Below, one piece after another: positions 1 through 5,382 of a stretch of 5,382 bases of DNA (position 1 is the stretch's first letter; each line of letters begins with the position of its first letter). Position numbers and translations under genes: made by a program. The notes below the pieces were generated by a model. The model had not been told where the DNA came from. It worked only from the letters and a program-made list of their open reading frames with translations, and searched no databases. Source of the DNA: an uncultured Planctomycetota bacterium (GTDB lineage Bacteria > Planctomycetota > Phycisphaerae > Sedimentisphaerales > Anaerobacaceae); assembly GCA_903927855.1 (NCBI GenBank), contig CAIYOL010000392.1, positions 1-5,382 of the forward strand. Reading direction: 5' to 3'.

Positions 1-824
1 GGCGGCGACCACGAGGAAATCATAATCTTGAGGTTCCCCCCAAGGGCAGCAACACCTCCTTTGGCTATTTCCACCGAGTAATCGAAGTCGGGGCGGTTGA
101 TGTCGTAGCAGTTTCTTATGCGGAGTATATCAAGGCCGAGCTCCTTAAAGAGAATATTATAAAGCTGGTCTTTTTTTTGGTGGTTTACAAATTCTTTCAC
201 GTAGAATGCCCCGCTGGCGCCGAAACCTTCGATTTTTTGGTAGCGTTTACCTGCATCAATCTCGCCCGTCGCCAAAGGTTCGACAGGAATCGCCTTGGCA
301 GGAACAAACTCCAGACCAAATACGTTGACATCATCAACGTAAAAATTGACATCCGCGGCCGGCCCCTCGAAGTAAATTTCCAGAAACGATAACGTGCCGT
401 TCACATCCAATGTAAAGTCTCCCGAAAGCAATACCCAGTTGCTGTCCGTGGCAGTAGCGCTTGCTACGTTATGGTAATTGTTCCCGCTGCCGTCCTGCTG
501 GTCAACCGATAAAATCACGGCAGCACTTGCAGCGTTTTCAAGTCTCACCCACCCAGATATCCGGTAGGTCTTTCCATTGACCATTTTGTCGAACACGGAT
601 TGTCTCACACCCTGCCAGTTTGTCGTTCTGCCCGATGCTTTTACGCTGCCCGAGCCGCTATGCGATACTGATGTAACCGCCTCAATTGCGCAGTTTCTGC
701 CGGCCCAGCCTTCTGTCCCGCTTTCAAATCCCGGGTTGATAAGGATATTTGTGTCGCCATAAGCGGATGCCAATGGCAAAAACAGCAGTAAAAGCGCAAG
801 ATTGCGAAGACCATTAGAGGGCAT
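1..824 (-). CDS. Secreted CBM22-GH30 glycoside hydrolase, xylanase-like (partial, 3' end off window)
   Basis: This gene enters from the left edge, so only its N-terminal 274 codons (plus two bases) are present. Residues 1-21 form a signal peptide: a short n-region with one Arg, a Leu-rich core (ALLLLFLPLA) and an ASA|Y cleavage site. Residues about 25-170 look like a CBM22/CBM4_9 beta-sandwich. They open with NILINPGFESGTEGW, contain the CBM22-like HSGSGSVKASGR..NWQG stretch, and close with FYVDDVNVFG. From about residue 185 the GH30 catalytic domain begins (QKIEGFGASGAFY, then GLDILRIRN, then KIMISSWSPP at the edge). The catalytic Glu residues would lie beyond the window. CBM22 modules usually bind xylan, and GH30 includes glucuronoxylanases and endo-xylanases, so secreted xylan hydrolysis is the best inference; other GH30 activities remain possible. 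ATG 824 is preferred because an AAGGCGAGG purine stretch (829-837) precedes it and it gives a full signal peptide. The frame stays open across an A8 and a G6 run. Confidence 0.9.
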   Translation of the reverse strand, partial: MPSNGLRNLALLLLFLPLASAYGDTNILINPGFESGTEGWAGRNCAIEAVTSVSHSGSGSVKASGRTTNWQGVRQSVFDKMVNGKTYRISGWVRLENAASAAVILSVDQQDGSGNNYHNVASATATDSNWVLLSGDFTLDVNGTLSFLEIYFEGPAADVNFYVDDVNVFGLEFVPAKAIPVEPLATGEIDAGKRYQKIEGFGASGAFYVKEFVNHQKKDQLYNILFKELGLDILRIRNCYDINRPDFDYSVEIAKGGVAALGGNLKIMISSWSP

Positions 825-891
825 CCTACCTCGCCTTAATCCAGAGTTAATTTAAAATTTGTCAGTCGGGCGTATATTTCAACGGCTTCGT

Positions 892-920
892 ATGATAGCA
901 TATCGGCCGCTGGTCTGCAA
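892..920 (-). promoter_or_regulatory. Possible sigma-70-type promoter for the GH30 gene
   Basis: On the minus strand, TTGCAG (915-920) is followed by a 17-bp spacer and TATCAT (892-897), five of six matches to TATAAT. It would start transcription near 885 and leave a leader of about 60 nt before ATG 824. The -35 match is only three of six, so this is tentative. No comparably good promoter was found for the divergent plus-strand gene. Confidence 0.3.
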
Positions 921-933
921 CATTACCTTGTTT

Positions 934-939
934 AAGGAA
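934..939 (+). promoter_or_regulatory. Ribosome binding site that supports ATG 952
   Basis: AAGGAA lies 12 nt before ATG 952, rather far but the best purine stretch in the region. The upstream in-frame candidates (TTG 859 and ATG 892) have no Shine-Dalgarno-like sequence, and starting there would bury the signal peptide inside the protein. Confidence 0.4.
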
Positions 940-951
940 CTCTTACTGGTT

Positions 952-2847
952 ATGGATACTAAACATCGAAACCTGTTGTCCTTTTGTATCATTTTTCTGC
1001 TTATTGTAAACGTTCCCCTTAATACACTGAACGCCAGTGGTCCTTCAGATATTCACGTATGGGAAATGAAGGAAATCACGCTGAAAACAGAAAAGAATTA
1101 TGAAAATTATTATACGGATGTGACCTGCTGGGTCGAGCTGAAAGGCCCGAATTTCTCTAAACGAATTTATGGCTTCTGGGATAGCGGCAATCGTTTTGTC
1201 GTCCGTATGGTGGCGACATCGCCAGGCAAATGGCAATGGACCAGCGGTTCAAACCAGCCCGATGATAAAGGGCTTAATGGTCTCTCCGGTGAATTTAACG
1301 CCGTCAACTGGACTAGGAAAGAAAAATTGCTCAACCCCAACCGCCGCGGCTTCATTCGTCCATCACCTAACGGCCACGCGTTGCAATATGCCGACGGCAC
1401 GCCGTTTTTTATGGTCGGTGACACCTGGCTGGCGGCAACCACTTGGCGATTGCCTTTCAGGGGTGTTACCCCTGCAGAAAATTATGTGCCCGGCCCGGGC
1501 ATCGGGTTTGAAGACGCCGCGGCATACCGCAAAAGGCAGGGCTACAATTCCGTCAGTATGATTGCCTGCTTTCCAAACTGGGAAGCGGACTGCCATCCCG
1601 CAACTTACGCCGATTCCAATGGTATATATTTGAGAAATGCGTGGGAAAAATTTGATTACCCCGTTGGAAATGGCCAAGTTACCGCTAAAGATATGCGAGA
1701 CGAATTCGGCAACAGGCCCTTTAAAATGTCGCCTAATCACGAAGGCGTGGCCGATTTTAATCACATTGTCCCGGAGTATTTCCAAAGCCTCGACAAAAAG
1801 ATGCAGTATTTGTCCGAGCAGGGTTTTGTTCCTTTATTGGAGACCGTAAGAAGAGACAACTGCCCCGCGTGGAAGGCTTATTTTGACTTTAATGATTCTT
1901 TCGCTCGATATGTTCAATATCTTATCTCAAGATATGGTGCGTATAATATAATCTTCAGCGGTATTCATCTCGATTGGATTCCAAAAGAATACAGTCTCTC
2001 CGCCGATGAATTCAACGCAGCTCTTACTTATCATTTAAAAAAATACGGCCCGCTTCCATTCGGGCAGCCGTACACAACACTAATTAGCGATTCCACATAT
2101 ACTCAGTTTGGCCACGATCAGAATTGTCCTTGGCTGACTATGCACAGCGTCGGCAACAAACCGCGCGACCATAGTGTGAAAGCAGCTCTTGAAATCCTTT
2201 TTAACTTTGTTCCTCCTTACCCGGCTATAAATTTTGAGCCGTATTATACCGGCTGGAACCACGAGATAAATATGCCGAACGGCGAGCGTCCGCCCGCGGA
2301 TTCGCTGCGAGATAACTATTTCTCACGCGCACAAATGTATGGCTCCGTTCTTTCGGGCGGCTTGTCAGGTCACGTCCACGGCACCGCCGCCTATGATATT
2401 ACCTCAACCGGTGAGCCTGCCGGCCTTCGTCCTCATTTCTGGGTCGCGTTAAAGTATAAATCGGGCGCCTATATGCAGCATCTTGCGGCTTTTATTTTAT
2501 CGCAAGGCAACAAGTACCAGCAATTGCAGCCCACCTCGCAAAACATACACCCGCAAAAAGCGACAGGTAGTCCTGAAAGAGGTTTGGACGGTTGGTCGTT
2601 TATGATGTGTACACCTGAAAAAGATTTTGCCCTGCTTTATTTTGAGAACAAGGCTGTGCTGCCGACATTGAGCGGGTTTAAACCTCACTCATCTTATACT
2701 TTCCGGTGGTTTAATCCCCGCGATGGCCGATGGGAAAAAAGCGTTACCATTAAATCAAATGAAGAGGGAATATTGACTCCGCCTCCATTCCCTGATGGAC
2801 AAAATTCCTCTACCGAGGACTGGGCCGCCAAAATCATTTTACTATAA
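952..2847 (+). CDS. Secreted DUF5060/DUF4038 apiosidase-like glycoside hydrolase
   Basis: This is a complete 631-residue protein predicted to act outside the cytoplasm on a polysaccharide or oligosaccharide. Residues 1-28 are a signal peptide (MDTKHRN, then a hydrophobic core, then LNA|S). Residues about 37-118 form a DUF5060-type Ig-like domain (VWEMKEITL at its start, YGFWDSGNRFVVRMVATSPGKWQW in its middle). Residues about 133-520 are a DUF4038/apiosidase-like TIM barrel with the family signature DGTPFFMVGDTWL (148-160). Residues about 546-631 match the small C-terminal beta domain labelled 'putative collagen-binding domain' in this family (FALLYFENKAV, then YTFRWFNPRDGRW). Likely catalytic residues by family position are Asp341 (GIHLDW) and Glu429 (INFEPYYTG). 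GH140 apiosidases share this fold and use an Asp/Glu pair, but the exact substrate is unknown. ATG 952 is chosen over TTG 859, which would add 31 residues before the signal peptide. The gene is divergent from the GH30 gene and converges on the SYLF gene. Confidence 0.88.
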   Translation: MDTKHRNLLSFCIIFLLIVNVPLNTLNASGPSDIHVWEMKEITLKTEKNYENYYTDVTCWVELKGPNFSKRIYGFWDSGNRFVVRMVATSPGKWQWTSGSNQPDDKGLNGLSGEFNAVNWTRKEKLLNPNRRGFIRPSPNGHALQYADGTPFFMVGDTWLAATTWRLPFRGVTPAENYVPGPGIGFEDAAAYRKRQGYNSVSMIACFPNWEADCHPATYADSNGIYLRNAWEKFDYPVGNGQVTAKDMRDEFGNRPFKMSPNHEGVADFNHIVPEYFQSLDKKMQYLSEQGFVPLLETVRRDNCPAWKAYFDFNDSFARYVQYLISRYGAYNIIFSGIHLDWIPKEYSLSADEFNAALTYHLKKYGPLPFGQPYTTLISDSTYTQFGHDQNCPWLTMHSVGNKPRDHSVKAALEILFNFVPPYPAINFEPYYTGWNHEINMPNGERPPADSLRDNYFSRAQMYGSVLSGGLSGHVHGTAAYDITSTGEPAGLRPHFWVALKYKSGAYMQHLAAFILSQGNKYQQLQPTSQNIHPQKATGSPERGLDGWSFMMCTPEKDFALLYFENKAVLPTLSGFKPHSSYTFRWFNPRDGRWEKSVTIKSNEEGILTPPPFPDGQNSSTEDWAAKIILL

Positions 2848-2877
2848 ACTGCCGTTCGGTTCGCCGCTTAATGATTT
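2831..2877. repeat. Inverted repeat spanning the convergent stop codons, possible bidirectional terminator
   Basis: AAATCATT (2831-2838) and AATGATTT (2870-2877) are perfect 8-bp inverted arms 31 nt apart. Between them CGG (2857-2859) and CCG (2864-2866) flank a TTCG loop. The element covers the stop codon of the plus-strand hydrolase (TAA 2845-2847) and that of the minus-strand SYLF gene (2868-2870), so it would be transcribed from both sides. There is no T-run after it on either strand, so a classical intrinsic terminator is not shown. Most of the arm sequence is also codons. Confidence 0.35.
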
Positions 2878-3425
2878 GCTGCGGACTTTTCGAGGTAATT
2901 GAATTTCTGTCCGCCCAGCGACGCATCGACCATTAGCCCGGTGTCAGTTGCGATAAATACTGCCATTCCTTTTTTGTAGTCGGCCTTCGCTGCCGCACCG
3001 AGAGAGACGGCTACACCTGTAACCTGCGCGGAAAATGTATACTCCTCGGTCTTGAACACGTCTAAGTCGTTTTTCTCCTTGAAGAAGACGATTTCACGGA
3101 AGAACTCGCCGCCCAGCGAGAAGCCCAGCGTTGCCTGCGACATACTGCAGAAACCGACCAATTTTCCCTGCTCGTAAACTTCGCCCTTGCCGTAAGCGCC
3201 GCCGGCTAAGAACGCCCCCTTGAATACCTTCGGCAGCACCGCATAGCCGTAGGATTTGTCAAAGAATCGCTGTATATGGGGGTCTTTCTCCTTGAATACC
3301 GCTATTGCCTCATTTACTTCAGCCGACAAAACCGCTTTTCCCTCCGGCTCTTCCGGTGCGATAGCACAACCGGTCGCCAATACAATTGCTAAACACAAAC
3401 ACGCCGCAAGTATTTTCGTCTTCAT
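2868..3425 (-). CDS. SYLF-domain (Ysc84-like) lipoprotein
   Basis: This is a 185-residue protein with an N-terminal lipoprotein signal. A Lys-containing start (MKTK) leads into a hydrophobic core ending ATGC, so Cys20 is the likely lipidated residue after signal peptidase II cleavage. It would be anchored in a membrane on the non-cytoplasmic side. Residues about 35-181 match the SYLF/Ysc84 domain: DKSYGYAVLPKVFKGAFLAGG (56-76), the GFCSMSQATLGFSLGGEFF stretch (91-109) and a C-terminal DTGLMVDASLGGQKFNYL segment (161-178). Length is normal for bacterial members. In eukaryotes the domain binds phosphoinositides; the role of the bacterial lipoproteins is poorly defined, so lipid binding is only inference. 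The ATG follows AAAGGAG at six bases. It has its own upstream promoter and converges with the DUF4038 gene across 20 bp, so it is probably monocistronic. Confidence 0.9.
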   Translation of the reverse strand: MKTKILAACLCLAIVLATGCAIAPEEPEGKAVLSAEVNEAIAVFKEKDPHIQRFFDKSYGYAVLPKVFKGAFLAGGAYGKGEVYEQGKLVGFCSMSQATLGFSLGGEFFREIVFFKEKNDLDVFKTEEYTFSAQVTGVAVSLGAAAKADYKKGMAVFIATDTGLMVDASLGGQKFNYLEKSAANH

Positions 3426-3431
3426 ATATCA

Positions 3432-3438
3432 CTCCTTT
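3432..3438 (-). promoter_or_regulatory. Strong ribosome binding site of the SYLF gene
   Basis: On the minus strand AAAGGAG sits six bases before ATG 3425. It is the strongest Shine-Dalgarno sequence in the window and fixes the start codon. Confidence 0.75.
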
Positions 3439-3465
3439 CTCGATATTTTTGCTTTGTCTTGCTTG

Positions 3466-3494
3466 GTTTTAGCCGATTGCCGCATCACTGTCAA
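3466..3494 (-). promoter_or_regulatory. Sigma-70-type promoter of the SYLF gene
   Basis: On the minus strand a perfect TTGACA (3489-3494), a 17-bp spacer and TAAAAC (3466-3471, four of six matches to TATAAT) lie about 40 bp upstream of the start codon. The predicted transcript would begin near 3459 with a leader of about 35 nt containing the ribosome binding site. The spacing and the perfect -35 make this one of the two best promoter candidates in the window. Confidence 0.6.
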
Positions 3495-3524
3495 CTCAAA
3501 ATCACCTCAAGTGGTACCGTCATT

Positions 3525-3628
3525 CTGAGCTGGTTTTTACTGAGCAGAGTTGAAGGAGTCCCCCTTTGCCCTGTCTATATCAACTGAGATTTCATCGCCA
3601 GTTCACTGAGCAGGCGTAGTCGAGCAAT
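3525..3628. repeat. Cluster of degenerate CTGAGC-type repeats at the SDR 3' end
   Basis: CTGAGC occurs at 3525-3530, 3540-3545 and 3606-3611. The second and third copies extend to ACTGAGCAG followed by similar text (AGTTGAAGGAGT versus GCGTAGTCGAGCAAT). The third copy lies inside the last codons of the reductase gene. From memory, CATTCTGAGC-type short interspersed motifs are common between genes in several environmental phyla. Assignment to such a family is not verified here. Confidence 0.35.
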
Positions 3629-4671
3629 TTCTTGAAGTATGATAAATTCGTTAATGGCAATTCTATTTCGCTGCCGGCCAGAACTGCGTCAGTATTAGTC
3701 CTGTCAAAAACAGGTTCTGACTGCATATAAGGGTTATAGACCGAAGTTGCTTTTTGGATTAGTCTTTCGATTCTATTGGGCTTGTGACTGAGAAAACTGT
3801 CGGCTTTTACCAATTTATAGCGATTAAATCCGAAGATGCGGGAAAAGATATGGCCGAAATCTTTCATAGTTAACGGCGACGGGTTGGTAATATGATAAGT
3901 GCCGGAAGTGTTGCAATTGATGATATAAGAAGAAACTTTCGCAAAGTAATCTACGGGTATAATATTTTTCGTTACGTTTGGTTTGGTTGCGACGCGGATA
4001 CAATTTTTCCCCAGCCGCGGCACAATAAGGGCCAGAACTCGCATATAATCATACAATGAGGCAAAATGAACGGTTCTTCCATACTGGGCATCTCCCAGAA
4101 CGATACTCGGCCGCAGAATAACTGTAGGCAGGGAATTCGTTTGGGCCCAGTCGTGTACGAGCATTTCTGACCTGCATTTTGTGTTCTCGTAAATGTTGTT
4201 AAAGGATTGGCCTACATCAATTTCATTTTCTTTCACTGCACCGGTGCGTTTACCGGCAATATAAGCGCTGCTGACGTGAACCAGTGGTACGGATAGGTGG
4301 CTGGCCAATTCCAGAACGTTAAGCGTACCTTGGATGTTCATCAGTTGATGAGATTTGCCGTCGTCACCTAAAAATTTTATGCACGCCGCACAGTGAACGA
4401 TTTTAGAAATACGTTTGAGACTCTTCGTGTTCGGCTCAAGCCCAAGATTCTTCTCGCATATGTCGCCGTGGATTATCTCGATATTATCTTTAAGCTCTCT
4501 GCCTCCCGCAATATCAAGTATCCGACTTAGTCGTCGCCCTGCTGCTTTGCTGTTCTGGTCTCGCATCAGCGCCAAAACTTTTTTCCCATTCCGCAGCATT
4601 TCTACGGCAAGCCAGCTTCCAAGGTTACCGGTTACCCCGGTCAACAAAATAGTGTCTTTCTTGTTTTTCAT
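3592..4671 (-). CDS. Extended SDR family NAD(P)-dependent oxidoreductase (thioester-reductase/3beta-HSD-like)
   Basis: This encodes a 359-residue cytosolic Rossmann-fold enzyme from ATG 4671. The nucleotide-binding loop TGVTGNLGSWLA lies at residues 11-22 right after the first beta strand (DTILL). HGD (68-70) follows the next strands, and VHCAA (92-96) marks the NNAG-equivalent strand. HVSSAYIAG (132-140) carries the catalytic Ser. YENTK (161-165) is the catalytic YxxxK, followed by ILRPSIVLGD (185-194), typical of the NAD_binding_4/thioester-reductase and 3beta-HSD-like families. The substrate cannot be read from sequence; acyl-thioester, sterol-like or sugar substrates are all possible. The frame stays open to GTG 4833, but a good promoter (4789-4816) lies inside that extension and the extra residues look non-coding. 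ATG 4686 (MRKAG) is an equally plausible start. None of the candidates has a well-spaced ribosome binding site. The protein is full length for the family. Confidence 0.88.
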   Translation of the reverse strand: MKNKKDTILLTGVTGNLGSWLAVEMLRNGKKVLALMRDQNSKAAGRRLSRILDIAGGRELKDNIEIIHGDICEKNLGLEPNTKSLKRISKIVHCAACIKFLGDDGKSHQLMNIQGTLNVLELASHLSVPLVHVSSAYIAGKRTGAVKENEIDVGQSFNNIYENTKCRSEMLVHDWAQTNSLPTVILRPSIVLGDAQYGRTVHFASLYDYMRVLALIVPRLGKNCIRVATKPNVTKNIIPVDYFAKVSSYIINCNTSGTYHITNPSPLTMKDFGHIFSRIFGFNRYKLVKADSFLSHKPNRIERLIQKATSVYNPYMQSEPVFDRTNTDAVLAGSEIELPLTNLSYFKKLLDYACSVNWR

Positions 4672-4788
4672 TCCTGCTTTTCTCATGTATTCAAACACAG
4701 CAGATGCCCGCATAACAGCAGGCAAAGAGATATAAACAGTCGTGTGTGAGGCGCAAGATTGTGTCCCAGACATCGGCCTATGAAGTAC

Positions 4789-4816
4789 ATTATAGTGATG
4801 AGACAGGTTTTTGCAA
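4789..4816 (-). promoter_or_regulatory. Sigma-70-type promoter of the SDR gene
   Basis: On the minus strand TTGCAA (4811-4816, four of six matches to TTGACA), a 16-bp spacer and a perfect TATAAT (4789-4794) lie upstream of the reductase. Transcription would start near 4782, giving a leader of about 95-110 nt to ATG 4686 or 4671. Its position inside the open extension of the reductase frame argues against the GTG 4833 start. Confidence 0.55.
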
Positions 4817-4906
4817 TGTAGAAAATAAAGCACACCGCCTAACGAACCAATGCAACAGCCCGGAATTCATTTTAGAAGCAGTTTTGCCGTTGCCTGAACA
4901 GCTTAA

Positions 4907-4932
4907 CTCTTTAACCAGCTTGCTGTTAAGAG
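4907..4932 (+). terminator. Hairpin with T-rich tail, weak intrinsic terminator candidate
   Basis: CTCTTTAAC (4907-4915) pairs with GTTAAGAG (4925-4932) as an 8-bp stem with one bulged T and a 9-nt loop. On the plus strand it is followed by CGTCTTTTCTTT (4933-4944). No plus-strand gene precedes it, and on the minus strand (the direction of the flanking genes) there is no T-run. Its role is therefore unclear. AACAGC (4897-4902) can also pair with GCTGTT (4922-4927), an alternative fold. Confidence 0.3.
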
Positions 4933-4960
4933 CGTCTTTTCTTTAATTCCTCTATATTAT

Positions 4961-4981
4961 CGGCGTTACTGTTCGGCGTTA
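4961..4981. repeat. Short direct repeat CGGCGTTA
   Basis: CGGCGTTA occurs at 4961-4968 and 4974-4981, a 13-bp period in a non-coding stretch. Spacing slightly over one helical turn could suit a regulator, but the element is short and may be chance. Confidence 0.3.
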
Positions 4982-5112
4982 ATTAAAGATTCTTTTTGTG
5001 GTTTTAAGGGTTTCAATGCCGATCGCTTCCAAAATCGTCTTAAAATCCTTGCTGAATAATGGCTGGTGGCTATCGAACCCTCAACTTTCGAAGCGACAAT
5101 TCTTTTGTTGTG

Positions 5113-5128
5113 ATATCAGTGCTGATAT
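5113..5128. repeat. 16-bp palindrome across the stop codon of the right-edge gene
   Basis: ATATCAG (5113-5119) and CTGATAT (5122-5128) are perfect 7-bp inverted arms around a TG centre. The two-base centre is too short for a good RNA hairpin loop, so a dimeric DNA-binding protein site is the more natural reading if it is functional. It overlaps the final codons and stop of the right-edge gene. Confidence 0.35.
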
Positions 5129-5382
5129 AATAGGGGGCTCCCGAAGAATACCGCCAGTGCTGTCAATACAAAGACCAGAAGCATCTGTGATGGCTCAATT
5201 TTTTTCACAGCCGCCCCGATTTGCAGACCCATTTTGACAACGTTTGGTATGTGTTGTGTAAAGTCCGAAAAAACTTTAGCTTGCAGTTCTTTCTTTATAC
5301 CGCGGAGTAGCAAGGCACCTTGAAGCAGTCGCTTCTGAAGCAGCAGTCGGTATGTGGGCAATTGCCGTTGTTTGAATTCCCA
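5116..5382 (-). CDS. C-terminal end of an unrecognised protein with a terminal membrane segment (partial, 5' end off window)
   Basis: The frame is open from the right edge to TGA 5116-5118, giving the last 88 residues of a longer protein. I do not recognise the family. Residues about 8-35 of the fragment are rich in Leu, Arg and Lys (YRLLLQKRLLQGALLLRGIKK), consistent with an amphipathic basic helix. A second helix-like stretch follows (DFTQHIPNVVKMGLQIGAAVKK). Residues about 67-86 (MLLVFVLTALAVFFGSPLLY) are a convincing transmembrane helix only two residues from the C-terminus. By the positive-inside rule the basic region would be cytoplasmic, as in a tail-anchored or multi-pass protein. TTG 5361 could serve as an internal start, but no good ribosome binding site is visible there and the frame continues upstream. 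It lies upstream of the SDR gene on the same strand, separated by 444 bp with an intervening promoter, so co-transcription is doubtful. Confidence 0.6.
   Translation of the reverse strand, partial: WEFKQRQLPTYRLLLQKRLLQGALLLRGIKKELQAKVFSDFTQHIPNVVKMGLQIGAAVKKIEPSQMLLVFVLTALAVFFGSPLLYQH

Larger units (their letters stand above)
825..951. promoter_or_regulatory. Divergent intergenic control region between the two glycoside hydrolase genes
   Basis: These 127 bp separate the start codons of two divergently transcribed secreted enzyme genes and must hold both promoters. The part near 846-861 is very AT-rich. I see no clear operator palindrome. Weak -10-like hexamers on the plus strand (TATATT at 873, TATGAT at 891) lack a matching -35. 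Co-regulation of the pair is inferred from the arrangement only. Confidence 0.5.
4672..5115. other. Non-coding stretch between the SDR gene and the right-edge gene
   Basis: This 444-bp stretch holds no gene I can support. Open frames of 60-80 codons on either strand lack ribosome binding sites and recognisable composition. It contains the SDR promoter and leader at its left end, a hairpin near 4907-4932 and a short direct repeat near 4961-4981. At the right it carries a tRNA-T-arm-like sequence that does not fold as a tRNA, and the palindrome across the next stop codon begins at its end. Confidence 0.6.

Noticed and set aside
30..45. Suspected frameshift in the GH30 gene at the G6 run
   Set aside because: A careful count gives six G residues on the coding strand, and the frame reads straight into the conserved KIMISSWSPP motif, so the gene is intact here.
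177..762. Plus-strand open frames of 61-71 codons within the GH30 gene
   Set aside because: They are antisense to a clear CBM22-GH30 coding sequence and show no independent features.
859..951. N-terminal extension of the DUF4038 gene from TTG 859
   Set aside because: It would add 31 residues before a clear signal peptide, and no ribosome binding site precedes TTG 859 or ATG 892.
4837..4907. Integron attC-like core sites (GCCTAAC at 4837 and GCTTAAC at 4901)
   Set aside because: Both match the same core orientation and no complementary GTTRRRY partner sits at the proper distance, so no attC hairpin can form. No integrase or cassette array is present.
4746..4946. Plus-strand 66-codon open frame
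   Set aside because: It overlaps the SDR promoter on the opposite strand, lacks a ribosome binding site and has no recognisable protein features.
5060..5105. tRNA-like T-arm text (GGGTTCGATAGC and a nearby ACCAGCCA on the minus strand)
   Set aside because: The bases flanking the TTCGATA loop do not pair as a T-stem, and there is no D-arm, anticodon arm or acceptor stem. It could be a decayed remnant, but this cannot be shown.
4998..5237. Plus-strand 79-codon open frame
   Set aside because: It overlaps the coding end of the minus-strand membrane-tail gene and has no ribosome binding site or recognisable domain.

Overview
The window looks like a chromosomal contig from a free-living, probably anaerobic, plant- or algal-polysaccharide-degrading bacterium of medium GC (mid-40s percent by eye). 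A secreted CBM22-GH30 enzyme, a secreted DUF5060/DUF4038 (apiosidase-like) enzyme and a SYLF lipoprotein together would fit a Planctomycetota (Phycisphaerae-like) or other PVC or Bacteroidota-type genome. No SusC/SusD pair or clear Bacteroidota-type promoter is visible. The taxonomic guess is inference with low confidence.

Layout. (1) Positions 1-824, minus strand: the first 274 codons of a secreted carbohydrate-active enzyme, with a signal peptide, a CBM22-like xylan-binding module and the start of a GH30 barrel. It runs off the left edge. (2) 825-951: a 127-bp divergent intergenic region. (3) 952-2847, plus strand: a complete secreted glycoside-hydrolase-like protein with DUF5060, DUF4038 and a C-terminal beta domain. 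(4) 2868-3425, minus strand: a SYLF-domain lipoprotein, convergent with the previous gene across a 20-bp gap. It has a strong ribosome binding site and a good sigma-70-type promoter. (5) 3592-4671, minus strand: an extended short-chain dehydrogenase/reductase of the thioester-reductase/3beta-HSD type, with its own promoter (perfect TATAAT) about 115-145 bp upstream. (6) 4672-5115: mostly non-coding DNA with that promoter, a hairpin, a short direct repeat and, at its right end, a palindrome. (7) 5116-5382, minus strand: the last 88 residues of an unrecognised protein ending in a membrane segment; its start lies off the right edge.

Functional reading. The two divergent secreted enzymes at the left are the only obvious functional unit. 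A xylan-targeted GH30 enzyme next to an apiosidase-like barrel suggests a small hemicellulose/pectin locus read from a shared control region. The SYLF lipoprotein, the SDR and the membrane-tail protein appear to be independent transcription units with no visible link to it. I see no tRNA, rRNA, CRISPR array, insertion sequence or defence system, and no convincing undescribed multi-gene system. The more interesting points are the non-canonical acid/base region of the DUF4038 protein, the symmetrical element across the convergent stop codons, and start-site corrections for two genes.
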